From assembly GCF_014287585.1 (NCBI RefSeq), contig NZ_JACOOJ010000001.1, forward strand, positions 1 to 64,000: a stretch of 64,000 bases of DNA. Direction: 5' to 3'. Origin of the DNA: Parabacteroides hominis (GTDB lineage Bacteria; Bacteroidota; Bacteroidia; Bacteroidales; Tannerellaceae). Below are positions 42,483 to 51,812 of the stretch, piece after piece. The stretch's first letter is position 1. Every line of letters starts with the position of its first letter. The translations under genes and the position numbers were made by a program. The notes beneath the pieces were generated by a model. That model saw only the letters and a list, made by a program, of their open reading frames with translations, had not been told where the DNA came from and made no database searches.

Positions 42483-44210
42483 TTATTTACAATGTTCCTT
42501 TATCAACTTTTCGGCAAGCGGATCACCCAATTCTTTAGCTTTGTTGAATGCTTCGCAAGCTTCTGCTTTCTTCTCCAAACGGACGTAACAAACGCCCCGT
42601 AAGCGGTAGCAGGCTCCGAAATCAGGAGCGATTGCGATTGCCTTCTCTATACTTTTCAGTGCATCTTCATACTTCTGCTGGCGAACGTAGATGGAGGCTT
42701 CTTCCGCATAGTAGTCGGGCGTATCGGGACTTCCTTGTATTGCAGCCTGGATATCCTTCAAAGCGCCTTCCAGGTCACCGGCACGGAACTTGGCCTGTTC
42801 GCGTAGGAAGAAGAAGTTCGGAAGCACCTGACCACCGACCAGCGTATAATATAGGTCATAGTCGGCGATAGCCTCCGTGTATTGTGCAAGACGCAGGCGC
42901 CAGTCGATTCGTTCCAGCACATAAGCTGCCGCCTCGGCATTCATGGTTGTCCCGCATTTCTCGATCGCCTTGTCCAGCAAGTCGATCACATCACCGATAT
43001 TAAAACCGGTAATCCTTTCTTTTGCCTTTGCTGCCAGGTAATAGGAAGAAGCAGAGGCGATATCGCTGTTATTAACGATCATATACTCATCGAATGCCTG
43101 TTGAAACTCTCCTTTATTAAACAAGATATCTGCCCTTAACTGGTGGTAGGCAGGCAGGTTGTCCTCTTCGATCGCCTTGTCCAGTGCCTCCATAGCGGCT
43201 TCGGTTGTCCAGGCGGGATCAGCCAGCGTGCTGTCGGCCGAAGCAACACCGTAGATCAACTTAGCCTGGTTATACCAGAAATCACCCTTCTTGTCGCTAT
43301 ATTTGGAAGCGGTTTTTATGTCGTCCAACGCCTTTTGCAGGTAAGCTGCCTGTTCAGCCGGAGAGTTTGCCAATGCCGCACGATTGTAGGCATAAAGATC
43401 GGAACGGTTCAGGTAACCATCAGGAACATCCGGGAAAGTGGCGATAAAATCATTGACCGTTTCCAGGCGTGCCTTTACATCCTGCGTGCCACTGATCAGG
43501 TAGAGCGCAACAGTAGCCTGGTCCAGTTCCTTCGGCCATCCTTTTGGTATATTGATATTGCGATATGTAGAGCTTAGGTAATCGGCAGAGCCTATTGCTA
43601 AACTACCTGCATATCCGGCAGAAAGGCCGTAGCAAATATCTTTCTTTCCACCGGCATCAGCCTGTGCCAGCCCGAACACTTCACCTTCGGGAGTCAGTAA
43701 CGGGGCATTGAGTTCGTTTTCCTCCAATGCGATTGCCATCTTATAATATTTATACGGATCTTTCAATTTGCTTACTTCGGTAATAGCACCTGATTTAAAG
43801 GTAGCGTTCTTGCCGGTAGAGTACAACAGCAGATAGGCATTCGTCCCATTTGTGACAGGATCAGTAGCGATCGGCAGGAAAGCAGTTTTTTTCGGCACTT
43901 CGACCTGAAACTTTACGGCGTCATACAGTTCGTCTGCGCCTTGGATATTCTTAACCGGGAAAGTCTTTCCCTCGAAGTCCGTGACCGTTGCTTTCTCTGC
44001 TCCCTTAAAGATATCGTATGCAGAGACCGCTTCGCCTGTTTCAGAGATAAAGAATCCCGTACTGGTTGCGAGTTTATTTCCATCCTTTCCATAAGTAGTA
44101 ATTGTAAAAACCGCCTTCTTGGCTTTATCCATCCATTTAGGGGCATTTTTCTGTGCTGCCGCCGAGAGGCACAGGCAGCTGATCAAGATCAAATGTAGTA
44201 TTCGTTTCAT
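42483..44210 (-). CDS. Secreted inactive trypsin-like domain plus TPR protein
   Basis: This 575-residue protein has a signal peptide (about 1-19), an HtrA-like beta-barrel domain (about 25-210), and then TPR repeats to the end (for example DYYAEEASIYVRQQKYEDAL and ACYRLRGVCYVRLEKKAEAC). Compared with the DegQ in this window, the catalytic His is replaced by Asp66 (SAYDIF), the acid is kept as Asp97 (ELYDAVKF), and Ser is replaced by Leu167 (NELNAPLL). It is thus a pseudoprotease, more likely a periplasmic adaptor than an enzyme. It forms an operon with the small lipoprotein that follows. Confidence 0.85.
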   Translation of the reverse strand: MKRILHLILISCLCLSAAAQKNAPKWMDKAKKAVFTITTYGKDGNKLATSTGFFISETGEAVSAYDIFKGAEKATVTDFEGKTFPVKNIQGADELYDAVKFQVEVPKKTAFLPIATDPVTNGTNAYLLLYSTGKNATFKSGAITEVSKLKDPYKYYKMAIALEENELNAPLLTPEGEVFGLAQADAGGKKDICYGLSAGYAGSLAIGSADYLSSTYRNINIPKGWPKELDQATVALYLISGTQDVKARLETVNDFIATFPDVPDGYLNRSDLYAYNRAALANSPAEQAAYLQKALDDIKTASKYSDKKGDFWYNQAKLIYGVASADSTLADPAWTTEAAMEALDKAIEEDNLPAYHQLRADILFNKGEFQQAFDEYMIVNNSDIASASSYYLAAKAKERITGFNIGDVIDLLDKAIEKCGTTMNAEAAAYVLERIDWRLRLAQYTEAIADYDLYYTLVGGQVLPNFFFLREQAKFRAGDLEGALKDIQAAIQGSPDTPDYYAEEASIYVRQQKYEDALKSIEKAIAIAPDFGACYRLRGVCYVRLEKKAEACEAFNKAKELGDPLAEKLIKEHCK

Positions 44211-44399
44211 TTCTTTTTCATGTTATCAGATACAGACGCAAATGTAAGTATTTATCTTAGAATATACGCATCATGGTGTTAAGAAAGCTAACAGATTTCC
44301 ACTATCTTGCCTGCTGTCAAACATCTTATACCCGCCAGGATAGCATCTTCATTTTCCTTTCAGTGATCGGGTTGACGGGATTGGATTGGAGCTATATCT

Positions 44400-45572
44400 C
44401 TACCTTTTTACCATCGCTTTCCGGATATTATACCTGTAAACCAGGCAAGCCGTCACAAAATAGAATGCGCATTGTACCCATAGGGTAATATATTCGGGTT
44501 GTATCTCGCTCATTGAGGCTCCCATCGAGTTCAACTTGACATAAGCCATTGTCGCCGGGGCTGCCGGGATGATATAATGTGTCAATTTCCAGTACCAGGG
44601 CATTAGTTCCATCGGGTAAGAGACACCGGAGAGGAAGATAAGGCCGACAGAGAAGAAGGCGATCATCAGAAGCGGCGCGTCGGAGTCCGTGAAGAACAGG
44701 GACGCCGTAAGCCCGAAAAAGCTGGTCGCCAACAGGAAGGGAATCATCAGCATGATGACATACAGCGGGTTGCCGATATCCGGAAGGCCGAACATCAAGG
44801 GGATCAGCCCCAAGAGGAACAAAGCGAAAACCGCATACAGCATGCCATAGACAAACGTCTTGCCGATCACCACCTGCGCCATTTGCCCGAAAGAGAGGTT
44901 TACGGGGTTGCCGGCAAAACGGACAATCGAGCCGCTGTGCCGTTCGTCGCCGCTTATCATGGCGATCACCATCATTAACGTCTGGAAGATGATCACGACC
45001 AGAACCGAGGGGATCAGGTAAGTCCCATAACCCTCGGTCGGATTATAGAGGGCGGTCCCGACTACTTCGACGGCCTGAGCCGAAGCCAGTTTCGGGGCGG
45101 CCTGCTGAGGCAGGAACACCAGCATCTCCGGTCGATAGTCATCGTTCAGTGCCAACATGGAGGCGGCTGATGCTTCCTGCATGGCGAGGTAGTAGAGGAA
45201 AGCGCTCGTCGTCTCATACATGATAAAGACAGACTGTTCGCCACGGGCAACACGATCCTCGAAGTCGTCCGGCAGGTAAAGGATACCAGCCGCCTGGCCC
45301 GACTTCATCATGTCCTGAGCCTCCGGGTAGCCGGTAGCTGTAGTCACAACATTGACTTGCGGGGTGGCGTCGAGCAGGCGGACGTAGTGGCGGCTCAGTT
45401 CGCTATGGGAATGATCGACGACAGCGACCGGGACTTTACGAACCAGGTCGGGAGCATACATATAATTATATAGCAAGCCGTAGACAAAGATACCACCCAT
45501 CAGCACGAGCAGGATGGCATAACTGCCGGCAATAGTCTTGAACTCATCGTGTATAACAGATATTACTTTCAT
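44400..45572 (-). CDS. ABC-2 type transport permease
   Basis: This 390-residue membrane protein has one N-terminal helix (about 17-36), a large periplasmic domain (about 40-170), and five clustered C-terminal helices with LIPSVLVVIIFQTLMMV, SGDERHSGSIVRF and FFSVGLIFLSGVSYPMELMP. This is the YhbS/YhhJ-like ABC-2 layout used to export drugs or other hydrophobic compounds. It lies 16 bases downstream of a second permease in a TolC-HlyD-permease-permease operon. No ATP-binding subunit is encoded nearby. Confidence 0.9.
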   Translation of the reverse strand: MKVISVIHDEFKTIAGSYAILLVLMGGIFVYGLLYNYMYAPDLVRKVPVAVVDHSHSELSRHYVRLLDATPQVNVVTTATGYPEAQDMMKSGQAAGILYLPDDFEDRVARGEQSVFIMYETTSAFLYYLAMQEASAASMLALNDDYRPEMLVFLPQQAAPKLASAQAVEVVGTALYNPTEGYGTYLIPSVLVVIIFQTLMMVIAMISGDERHSGSIVRFAGNPVNLSFGQMAQVVIGKTFVYGMLYAVFALFLLGLIPLMFGLPDIGNPLYVIMLMIPFLLATSFFGLTASLFFTDSDAPLLMIAFFSVGLIFLSGVSYPMELMPWYWKLTHYIIPAAPATMAYVKLNSMGASMSEIQPEYITLWVQCAFYFVTACLVYRYNIRKAMVKR

Positions 45573-45588
45573 ATTTATATTTCTTTTT

Positions 45589-46779
45589 TTAAGAGACGAG
45601 ATGCCTCCACGTCTCTTCGTTCAAAATCGCTTTCTTCAAACGGGGCAACATCAGCAACGCGGGAAGAAGGAAGCAGAGCAGCGCAGCGTAATTCACCCAT
45701 GTCCAAGCAAAGCCGTAATCCCCGTAGAGCAAGTTCTGGTAGATCTCAGTGAAGTGGCGGACAGGGAACAGGTAGGAAGCATAATGCACCGGCGCATACA
45801 TCGAAGGTGCGGGAAAAGTCACGCCTGACAGCGTTGCACCAAGCGAACCGACCATCGAAACGATGCTGATAATGATGCTGAGCGCGGGAAAGATGGAGAA
45901 GATAAACACCGCTAATGCTTGTGTCGAGACGACAAACAGGATAGCCGTAAGATTGAGCGGCCAGAAACCGCATGAGAACGGTATGTGCATAAGACCGAAC
46001 ATGACATAGTTCGCCAATATGCTCATCAGGCTGAAGACAACGGTGTAAGGCAATAGCTTTCCCGCTACCGCCGTCACGATATTGCCGCCTGCCGCCGAGA
46101 GCCACTCCAACCCCGTCCCGAACTTGATCTCACTTCCGATGGCATAGACCGTTGTCAGCAGGATAATGACCTGGAAGAGGATAAAGAAAAAGGGGTTACT
46201 CAGGTAGACCGAGTAGTCCAGATCGGGATTGAACAGGGGGTGGTTGCTGGCCTTGACGGGAAGCAGGAAGGTGGTGATACGCTCCTCCCCGATTCCTAAG
46301 GCGGTGGCTTGCATCATGACCGGGGCCATCGAGAGTTGGCGAAGGACGGTTTCGAAAGCGCCGCGTACCTCACCCCCTACGCTCAGGAGGGCATAATGGT
46401 AGTAGTAGGCAAGCGTCGCCTGTCGTCCGGCTATGGCGTCGGCCGTGAAGCCGGTGGGGATCACAAGGTAACCATATATCTCTTTCGACTGGGTGGCACG
46501 CCGGGCAGCTGCTTCGTCGGCATAGTGGCGGGTGACCTTGAAGGTGGGGACAGCTTCGACGGTCCGCACGACTTCCCTCGACATGGAGGTATTGTCTTCA
46601 TCGACGATACCGACGGGTATGTTCTCCATCTGCCCGTTACCGAAGATCGTAGACATGAAGAAGATGCAGAACAGCGGTAGCACGATGCACACCCCAAAAT
46701 AGAGACGCCGTGAGACCATCCGGTCCAGTTCACGCCGGAGGATAGTTCGAAAGGCGTTATGTTTGTTTGTTTCACTCAT
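45589..46779 (-). CDS. ABC-2 type transport permease
   Basis: This 396-residue paralogue of the downstream permease has the same topology: one N-terminal helix (FGVCIVLPLFCIFFMSTIF), an extracytoplasmic domain (about 45-180) and a C-terminal set of helices with IILLTTVYAIGSEIKFGTGLEWL and MVGSLGATLSGVTFPAPSMY. The two permeases probably form a heterodimer in the inner membrane. Between this gene and the upstream fusion-protein gene is a short hairpin built from AAATGATGATTTA (46799-46834). Confidence 0.9.
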   Translation of the reverse strand: MSETNKHNAFRTILRRELDRMVSRRLYFGVCIVLPLFCIFFMSTIFGNGQMENIPVGIVDEDNTSMSREVVRTVEAVPTFKVTRHYADEAAARRATQSKEIYGYLVIPTGFTADAIAGRQATLAYYYHYALLSVGGEVRGAFETVLRQLSMAPVMMQATALGIGEERITTFLLPVKASNHPLFNPDLDYSVYLSNPFFFILFQVIILLTTVYAIGSEIKFGTGLEWLSAAGGNIVTAVAGKLLPYTVVFSLMSILANYVMFGLMHIPFSCGFWPLNLTAILFVVSTQALAVFIFSIFPALSIIISIVSMVGSLGATLSGVTFPAPSMYAPVHYASYLFPVRHFTEIYQNLLYGDYGFAWTWVNYAALLCFLLPALLMLPRLKKAILNEETWRHLVS

Positions 46780-46798
46780 CGTTAAAATGTTGTTTTAC

Positions 46799-46834
46799 AA
46801 ATGATGATTTACCTGTAACGATAAATCATCATTA
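46799..46834. repeat. REP-like hairpin in an operon spacer
   Basis: AAATGATGATTTA (46799-46811) and TAAATCATCATTA (46822-46834) are nearly perfect reverse complements around a 10-base loop. The right arm includes the stop codon of the fusion-protein gene. The same core borders the 280-bp elements and appears again at 59733. Confidence 0.65.
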
Positions 46835-47830
46835 CTTATCTACATCTTTCAGGTCGACCAATACCGACATTCCGGGGCGCAGACCTTCCACCTTTCCGAC
46901 CGGTAGGGCGTGTATCTCGAACGTACGGAGGTCGTAGCTACCCGTCTGCTTGGTCGATTTCCAGGTGGCAAAGCTACCTAAGGGGCTGACATAATTGATC
47001 TTGAACTCGATGTTCTTCTTGTCGATTGCCGGGACATCTGCAACAAACGTCCCTCCCATCGGGAAGAACGGCAGGCGATCTTCCCTGACATTCAGCACCA
47101 CATGTACGTCGTCAAGCACGATCAGGTTCATAATGGGCATCCCGGCTCCGACCAGTTCTCCCCTTTTCGGGAAGATTGTCGATATCTGGCCGGATTCCGG
47201 GGCTATCAGTCGGGCATCCTGCAAGAGGGCGGCGACCTCTTCGACCGTGCCTTTAGCAGCGTTCACTAAGGAACGGGCACTCTCTTTGTCCTGTATCTGG
47301 GCGCCGTCGAGCGCCATCTGATATTGGTTCCAGGCCGCGCGTTCACCGGCAACGGCGGCATCATACAGGGCTTTCACCTCGTCCCGTCGTTGTGAAGAGA
47401 CGACGCTATCTTTATACAGGGCTTCGATACGGTTGTAGGTGGTCTTTGCCAGTTCGAGGTCTGACTTCGATTTGTTCCAGAGTTGCTGGACGGTGGCAAT
47501 GATCTGCTTGCGCGTTCCTTCGTCTACCTTCTGGTTCTGGAAGCGAGCAACATTTTCAAGGGCGTTCACTTGTTGGTATTTGGCGAGTGCTTCGGGGCTA
47601 TTGATGACGACAAGGGTGTCACCAGCCTTTACATTCTGCCCTTCCTTTACTAAGAATGTGTCGATACGGCCCGGTAGTTTTCCGGAGATGCGTATCTCGG
47701 TTGCTTCGATCTGTCCCTGCAAGATTACAGGTTTGTCCTTCAACAGGAGCATGCCTGCGAAAGACAGGATGATTACGGCGATCAGCACTACTATAAAGGA
47801 GATCGTCAGGTATTTCTTCGATTTGTCCAT
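46832..47830 (-). CDS. HlyD-family periplasmic adaptor
   Basis: This is a 332-residue membrane fusion protein that links inner-membrane permeases to a TolC channel. It has an N-terminal anchor helix (about 9-29), a biotinyl-lipoyl half (ISGKLPGRIDTFLVKEGQNV, about 48-68), a long helical hairpin (about 80-190), the second lipoyl half (RLIAPESGQISTIFPKRGELV) and a beta-barrel (NVREDRLPFFPMGG). It sits between the TolC gene (18 bases upstream) and the permeases. Confidence 0.93.
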   Translation of the reverse strand: MDKSKKYLTISFIVVLIAVIILSFAGMLLLKDKPVILQGQIEATEIRISGKLPGRIDTFLVKEGQNVKAGDTLVVINSPEALAKYQQVNALENVARFQNQKVDEGTRKQIIATVQQLWNKSKSDLELAKTTYNRIEALYKDSVVSSQRRDEVKALYDAAVAGERAAWNQYQMALDGAQIQDKESARSLVNAAKGTVEEVAALLQDARLIAPESGQISTIFPKRGELVGAGMPIMNLIVLDDVHVVLNVREDRLPFFPMGGTFVADVPAIDKKNIEFKINYVSPLGSFATWKSTKQTGSYDLRTFEIHALPVGKVEGLRPGMSVLVDLKDVDK

Positions 47831-47848
47831 GATTATACGGTTTTATGT

Positions 47849-49282
47849 TTATAAGATCTCTGTTTTACCGTCCATCCGGTATTGGTGGAAGGCTTCGGGA
47901 ATGCCACAAATGGATAGGAGGTTGGCAAGCGCCACGTCGTACTGGTAGTAGGCGAGCAGGAAGGCAGTCTTAACCTTTGAGAGTACCACTTGGGCGTCTA
48001 CCACGTCCGAGGAGGTAGCCATTCCTTCCTTGAAGGACTTCTCGCGGATGCGGACCAGTTCGTTGCTCATCTCAAGTGTAGTGTTCAGCGCCTTGACATT
48101 GTCCATCGCATTCTGCATCTGGGAGTAGAACTTATCGACTCCTACCTGTAAATCGGTCACTGCTTTCTCTTTCCCGATGGCGAGCGACTGGCTGGTCAGG
48201 CGTGCCTGCCGGATACGTTTCTCCCGGTCGAGGCCGTCGAAGATGTTCCAGGTAAAGCCTACCCCGATCATCGTGCGCGGCATAAGGTATTTGTCGAGTC
48301 CGTCCGCATAGAGGGTCTGCTTGCCGATCAGGGCGATGTTGGGGAGGTAGCCTGTACGACCGATCTTCAACTGGTCGCCGGCGATGTTTTCCTGTAACTT
48401 CAGTTGGTTGACCAGGTAGTTATTAAAGGGGATCATCTCCTTGAAGTAGTTGGCCGAAGGAATGCTCTCGTTGATAAAGAGGGAGGTTGTCGTACGAATC
48501 TCCTGTTCTTCCCCTATATTGATCATGCTCTTGAGTGCCTGGCTGGCGACTTCGAGGTCTTTCCGGGCGGATTCGAGTTCGCGCTTTGCCTCTTCCATGC
48601 TTACCTGTGCGACAAGACGCTCGGCCCGGTTGATCATTCCTTGTTGTTCCAGCTTCAAGGCCTGGTCGTAATGAGTTTTCAGAGAGTTGTAGGTTTCAGC
48701 CTTTACCTCGACAACCCGCTGGCCGAGGCGCAGGCCGAAATAGCTTTCGATCAGCAATGCCTGCTGATTCGCGCTTACCTGTTCACGGTTGACTTCGGCG
48801 ACGGAGACGAGTTTCTTGCCGATCTTGCTGGCATAGATACGTTTGCCGCCTGTAAAGATGGGCCAGGTCAGGTTTGCATCGATCGACGTGACGTTTTGCG
48901 AGATGAGCGGTAGCGTCAATGTGTTTTGTCCGATTTTATCGAGAAGTGATGAGATAAACTGGTCGTTGGGCAGGATGGAATGGACATACTCTTTCGCCGG
49001 ATCGGTAAACTGGTTCAAGGACTGACGTACCTCGACCGGGTTCGACATATGCACATAAGCTCCTGCGGCGCTGATAGTGGGATACCAAAAAGCATTGAGT
49101 TTCTGGTGTTCGTTCTTCGCCAGTTCCACTTCCTTTCCGGCAATCTTGAGACTCCTGTTCTCGCTTTGCAAGAGCGTGAGGGATTGCTCCAGCGACAAGT
49201 CCATCGGCTCTGTTTGGGCAGAGACAAAGGCAGGAAGAAGCCACAACAGGGCGATGCTGAAGTGAGTAAAGTTATAAATCAT
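47849..49282 (-). CDS. TolC-family outer-membrane efflux protein
   Basis: This is a 477-residue outer-membrane channel. A signal peptide (about 1-22, ending VSAQ) is followed by two repeated long-helix units typical of TolC proteins (LSLEQSLTLLQSENRSLKIA, and the second-half block GVGFTWNIFDGLDREKRIRQ). It is the first gene of the four-gene export operon, so regulation of the whole set should act just upstream (49283-49356). No promoter is obvious there. Confidence 0.92.
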   Translation of the reverse strand: MIYNFTHFSIALLWLLPAFVSAQTEPMDLSLEQSLTLLQSENRSLKIAGKEVELAKNEHQKLNAFWYPTISAAGAYVHMSNPVEVRQSLNQFTDPAKEYVHSILPNDQFISSLLDKIGQNTLTLPLISQNVTSIDANLTWPIFTGGKRIYASKIGKKLVSVAEVNREQVSANQQALLIESYFGLRLGQRVVEVKAETYNSLKTHYDQALKLEQQGMINRAERLVAQVSMEEAKRELESARKDLEVASQALKSMINIGEEQEIRTTTSLFINESIPSANYFKEMIPFNNYLVNQLKLQENIAGDQLKIGRTGYLPNIALIGKQTLYADGLDKYLMPRTMIGVGFTWNIFDGLDREKRIRQARLTSQSLAIGKEKAVTDLQVGVDKFYSQMQNAMDNVKALNTTLEMSNELVRIREKSFKEGMATSSDVVDAQVVLSKVKTAFLLAYYQYDVALANLLSICGIPEAFHQYRMDGKTEIL

Positions 49283-49356
49283 AAGTGCGTCTAAATTTAG
49301 TTTGTGCGAAATTTATGATTTATAACAAGGCGATCACCTTTATTGTTCCCTTGCCC

Positions 49357-50562
49357 CTACCGTTTCTTTTTAAGGTCGGGCAAGAACCACGTAACCAATC
49401 CGATGAGCGGCATATATCCACAGACGTTATAGACCGCCTCTATTCCATACCGGTCGGCCATATTCCCCAATACGGCCGATGCGATCCCCGCCACCCCGAA
49501 AGCAAAACCGAAAAAAAGGCCGGAGATCAGACCTAATTTATAAGGCAGCAATTCCTGTGCATACACTAAGATAGCCGGGAAAGCAGACGACAAGGTCAGG
49601 CCGACACAGAAGCTGAGGATCGCCGTCAGGTAGAGGTTCTCCACATGGGGCATGATCAGTGTGAACGGGGCGGCTCCTAAGATGGAGGCCCAGATCACGT
49701 ACTTGCGCCCTACGCGGTCACCGATCGGTCCGCCTAACAGCGTCCCGATAGCCGTTGCAATCAGGAAGACGAACAGGTAAAGCTGGGAGACCTGCACACT
49801 GACCCCGAACTTATGGATCAGGTAGAAGGTGTAGTAGCTGTTCAAACTCGCCATATAAATATATTTAGAGAAGATCAGGATCAGCAGGATCGTTATCGAA
49901 AAGACGGTCTTTCCCATCGGTAGCGGTGTGCGGACATGCGCTTTATCCGTTTCCCCTTCCGCTTTCTTCAACCGGAGCAACAGGCCTTTATACCAATGGC
50001 CGACGGGTATCATCACCATAATCGCGATAAAGGCCATAATTGTGAACAAGGCGATATGCCTCCGCCCGTAGGGAGCTACGAACACGGCGGCAAGCAACGG
50101 CCCCAATGACCCGCCCAGGTTTCCCCCGACCTGGAACAACGATTGCGCCAATCCCCGCTTTCCGCCTGATGCGAGCGAAGTCAACCGGGAAGCCTCCGGA
50201 TGGAAGACCGACGAGCCGATCCCTACCAATGCCACCGAACAAAGGACTAATGGAAGCGTATTGGCAAAAGCCAGACTCAACAACCCCACGAGCGTAAAAC
50301 TCATTCCTGTCGGCAACGACCATGCCGAGGGCCATTTGTCAAAGAACAGTCCTGTCAATGGTTGGCATACGGATGCTGCCGACTGGTAGACGAGTGTTAT
50401 CAATCCGATCTGGGCAAAGCTCAACCCTAAATCTTCCTTAAATAGTGGATAAACAGCCGAGATAACGGACTGTAATGTGTCATTCAAGCAATGACATATG
50501 CTCAAAGCGACCAGTACACGGAAGGTGATCCCCGTAGTGGCCTGTACCCTGTTCTGTTCCAT
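49357..50562 (-). CDS. MFS transporter, fosmidomycin-resistance (Fsr) type
   Basis: This is a 401-residue, 12-helix major facilitator. The N-terminal ICHCLNDTLQSVISAVYPLF and LSFAQIGLITLVYQSAASV blocks are typical of the Fsr subgroup, which exports fosmidomycin and other compounds. Loop 2-3 contains GLFFDKWPS, and GGPIGDRVGRKYVIW in the second half is the matching MFS motif. The direction is the same as the export operon, with 74 bases between, so it may be read together with it. The substrate is unknown. Confidence 0.9.
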   Translation of the reverse strand: MEQNRVQATTGITFRVLVALSICHCLNDTLQSVISAVYPLFKEDLGLSFAQIGLITLVYQSAASVCQPLTGLFFDKWPSAWSLPTGMSFTLVGLLSLAFANTLPLVLCSVALVGIGSSVFHPEASRLTSLASGGKRGLAQSLFQVGGNLGGSLGPLLAAVFVAPYGRRHIALFTIMAFIAIMVMIPVGHWYKGLLLRLKKAEGETDKAHVRTPLPMGKTVFSITILLILIFSKYIYMASLNSYYTFYLIHKFGVSVQVSQLYLFVFLIATAIGTLLGGPIGDRVGRKYVIWASILGAAPFTLIMPHVENLYLTAILSFCVGLTLSSAFPAILVYAQELLPYKLGLISGLFFGFAFGVAGIASAVLGNMADRYGIEAVYNVCGYMPLIGLVTWFLPDLKKKR

Positions 50563-50984
50563 TAATTAACCTTATTGCCTCTTTCGATTGCAAAAGTACA
50601 TATAAAAAAGGGATCTGTCAGAAAGATTGTTCGAAATATCCGATTTAACACTTACATTTTAATACAATACAAGGATTACAGACTAACTGATAGCTCTTTA
50701 AGTCCTATTTAACCATAGTTAATAAAACTTTTATTTAAAATCTTTGTGGTTCTTTATGCAAAAGGGCGTGAGCCAAACCCGATATGAGTTGTTTTATACT
50801 CGAAGTCTAAAACAAAAAGCATGAATAATGATTCTTTAGCTTAGTTTACTGAACCGGAGTTGAAAAGGATTTTTTGCATCCATCTCTCCCGAAACCTACG
50901 CCAAATTCCCCCTATCTCCCTTATCGCCCTGATGCAAGAGGTCAGTTTCACTCCGGGGCAGTATCTAAGTTTAAATCGCAAACC
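50563..50984. other. Intergenic region, no gene recognised
   Basis: These 422 bases lie between the MFS gene and the FHA gene, both read leftward. The left half is AT-rich and must contain the MFS promoter. A TTTATTTAAAATCTTTG stretch on the plus strand (about 50729-50745) is a weak promoter look-alike. No RNA, repeat or convincing frame was seen. Confidence 0.4.
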
Positions 50985-51518
50985 CTACTCTTCCTCCCCT
51001 CCCGGTACATGGAGAATAAAGGTGGTAGCACCGATCGTTACAATGGCGCCTTCGCCGATGCGTACCTGTTCTTTCTTTCCGACAAGGACACTACACAGGA
51101 ATGTTCCGGTAAGGCTTGGGAAATCGCGCAACGTGTAAACAAGCTTCCCTTCTTTATCTTCTTTCACATTTATCACACAATGTTTACGGCCCATGCTGGG
51201 GTCGCTCGTGATGATGGGGACATCGACTCCGTCGGTATCTTTATTACGGCGTCCGATCACGTTATCGCCCATTACGAGGGGAAGTTCCTGTTTGAACCCG
51301 AAAGTGTTTTCGATTACCGTAATATAGCCGCAGGAGAAATCCGGCTCCTTTACCTCTTTCTCCTGCCCCGATTCGGTACGGACAACTTTTCGCCCTAACT
51401 TGATCTTGAACTGGGAACCACATTGCGGGCATACGAATGCCAACACTTTACCCTCCGGGTATTTTGTTTCGTCAAACGCTAACTGATTATCACATTTGGG
51501 GCAGAAAACTCTCTTCAT
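50985..51518 (-). CDS. Zinc-ribbon plus FHA domain protein
   Basis: This 177-residue cytoplasmic protein has an N-terminal zinc ribbon with two CxxC pairs (FCPKCDN at about 5-11 and VCPQCGS at about 29-35), then an FHA domain (about 70-170) with the phosphothreonine-binding hallmarks IGRR, SMGRKH and a following Asn-containing strand. FHA domains read Thr phosphorylation, so a Ser/Thr kinase partner would be expected. None is encoded in this window. It has its own promoter at 51553-51585. Confidence 0.9.
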   Translation of the reverse strand: MKRVFCPKCDNQLAFDETKYPEGKVLAFVCPQCGSQFKIKLGRKVVRTESGQEKEVKEPDFSCGYITVIENTFGFKQELPLVMGDNVIGRRNKDTDGVDVPIITSDPSMGRKHCVINVKEDKEGKLVYTLRDFPSLTGTFLCSVLVGKKEQVRIGEGAIVTIGATTFILHVPGGEEE

Positions 51519-51552
51519 ATCTTATTTTTGGATCTTGACATATAATTGTATG

Positions 51553-51585
51553 CAAAGATACGGTTTTTCCCTTACATAACACAAA
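51553..51585 (-). promoter_or_regulatory. Promoter of the FHA gene
   Basis: TATCTTTG (51553-51560) and TTTG (51582-51585) are 21 bases apart on the minus strand. The leader to the start codon is about 28 bases. Confidence 0.75.
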
Positions 51586-51632
51586 GATGCCATAGTTCTG
51601 CGGTTATCCTGCAAATCCGTGCCATCATATAC

Positions 51633-51660
51633 AAAAAAAGGCCATCCGTCACGGACAGCC
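51633..51660 (-). terminator. Terminator after the NAD kinase gene/small RNA
   Basis: The imperfect stem GGCTGTCCGT/ACGGATGGCC is followed by TTTTTTT on the minus strand. It would also stop transcripts coming from the NAD kinase gene. Confidence 0.75.
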
Positions 51661-51700
51661 AATCTTCATTGTTAACCTTAAATCTAATACCATGAAAAAC
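51633..51700 (-). ncRNA. Candidate small RNA of about 68 nt
   Basis: A TATATTTG box on the minus strand (51707-51714) would start transcription at about 51700. The RNA would run through an AU-rich segment (GTATTAGATTTAAGGTTAAC) and end in a GC-rich hairpin, GGCTGTCCGT/GACGGATGGCC, followed by seven U (51633-51660). It has no useful reading frame. The FHA gene downstream has its own promoter, so this looks like a free-standing transcript. The hairpin could instead only be the terminator of the NAD kinase gene. I have the impression this sequence type recurs in Bacteroidales genomes, but cannot confirm it. Confidence 0.5.
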
Positions 51701-51812
51701 ACAGTGCAAATATACGGGTTTTATGTTATGTAGCACACATTTTCACTTGGAAAATTCATTTGCTTAACCATGTTTAACAAAAACATGCTATAAAACATAA
51801 TTATAGAGACAT

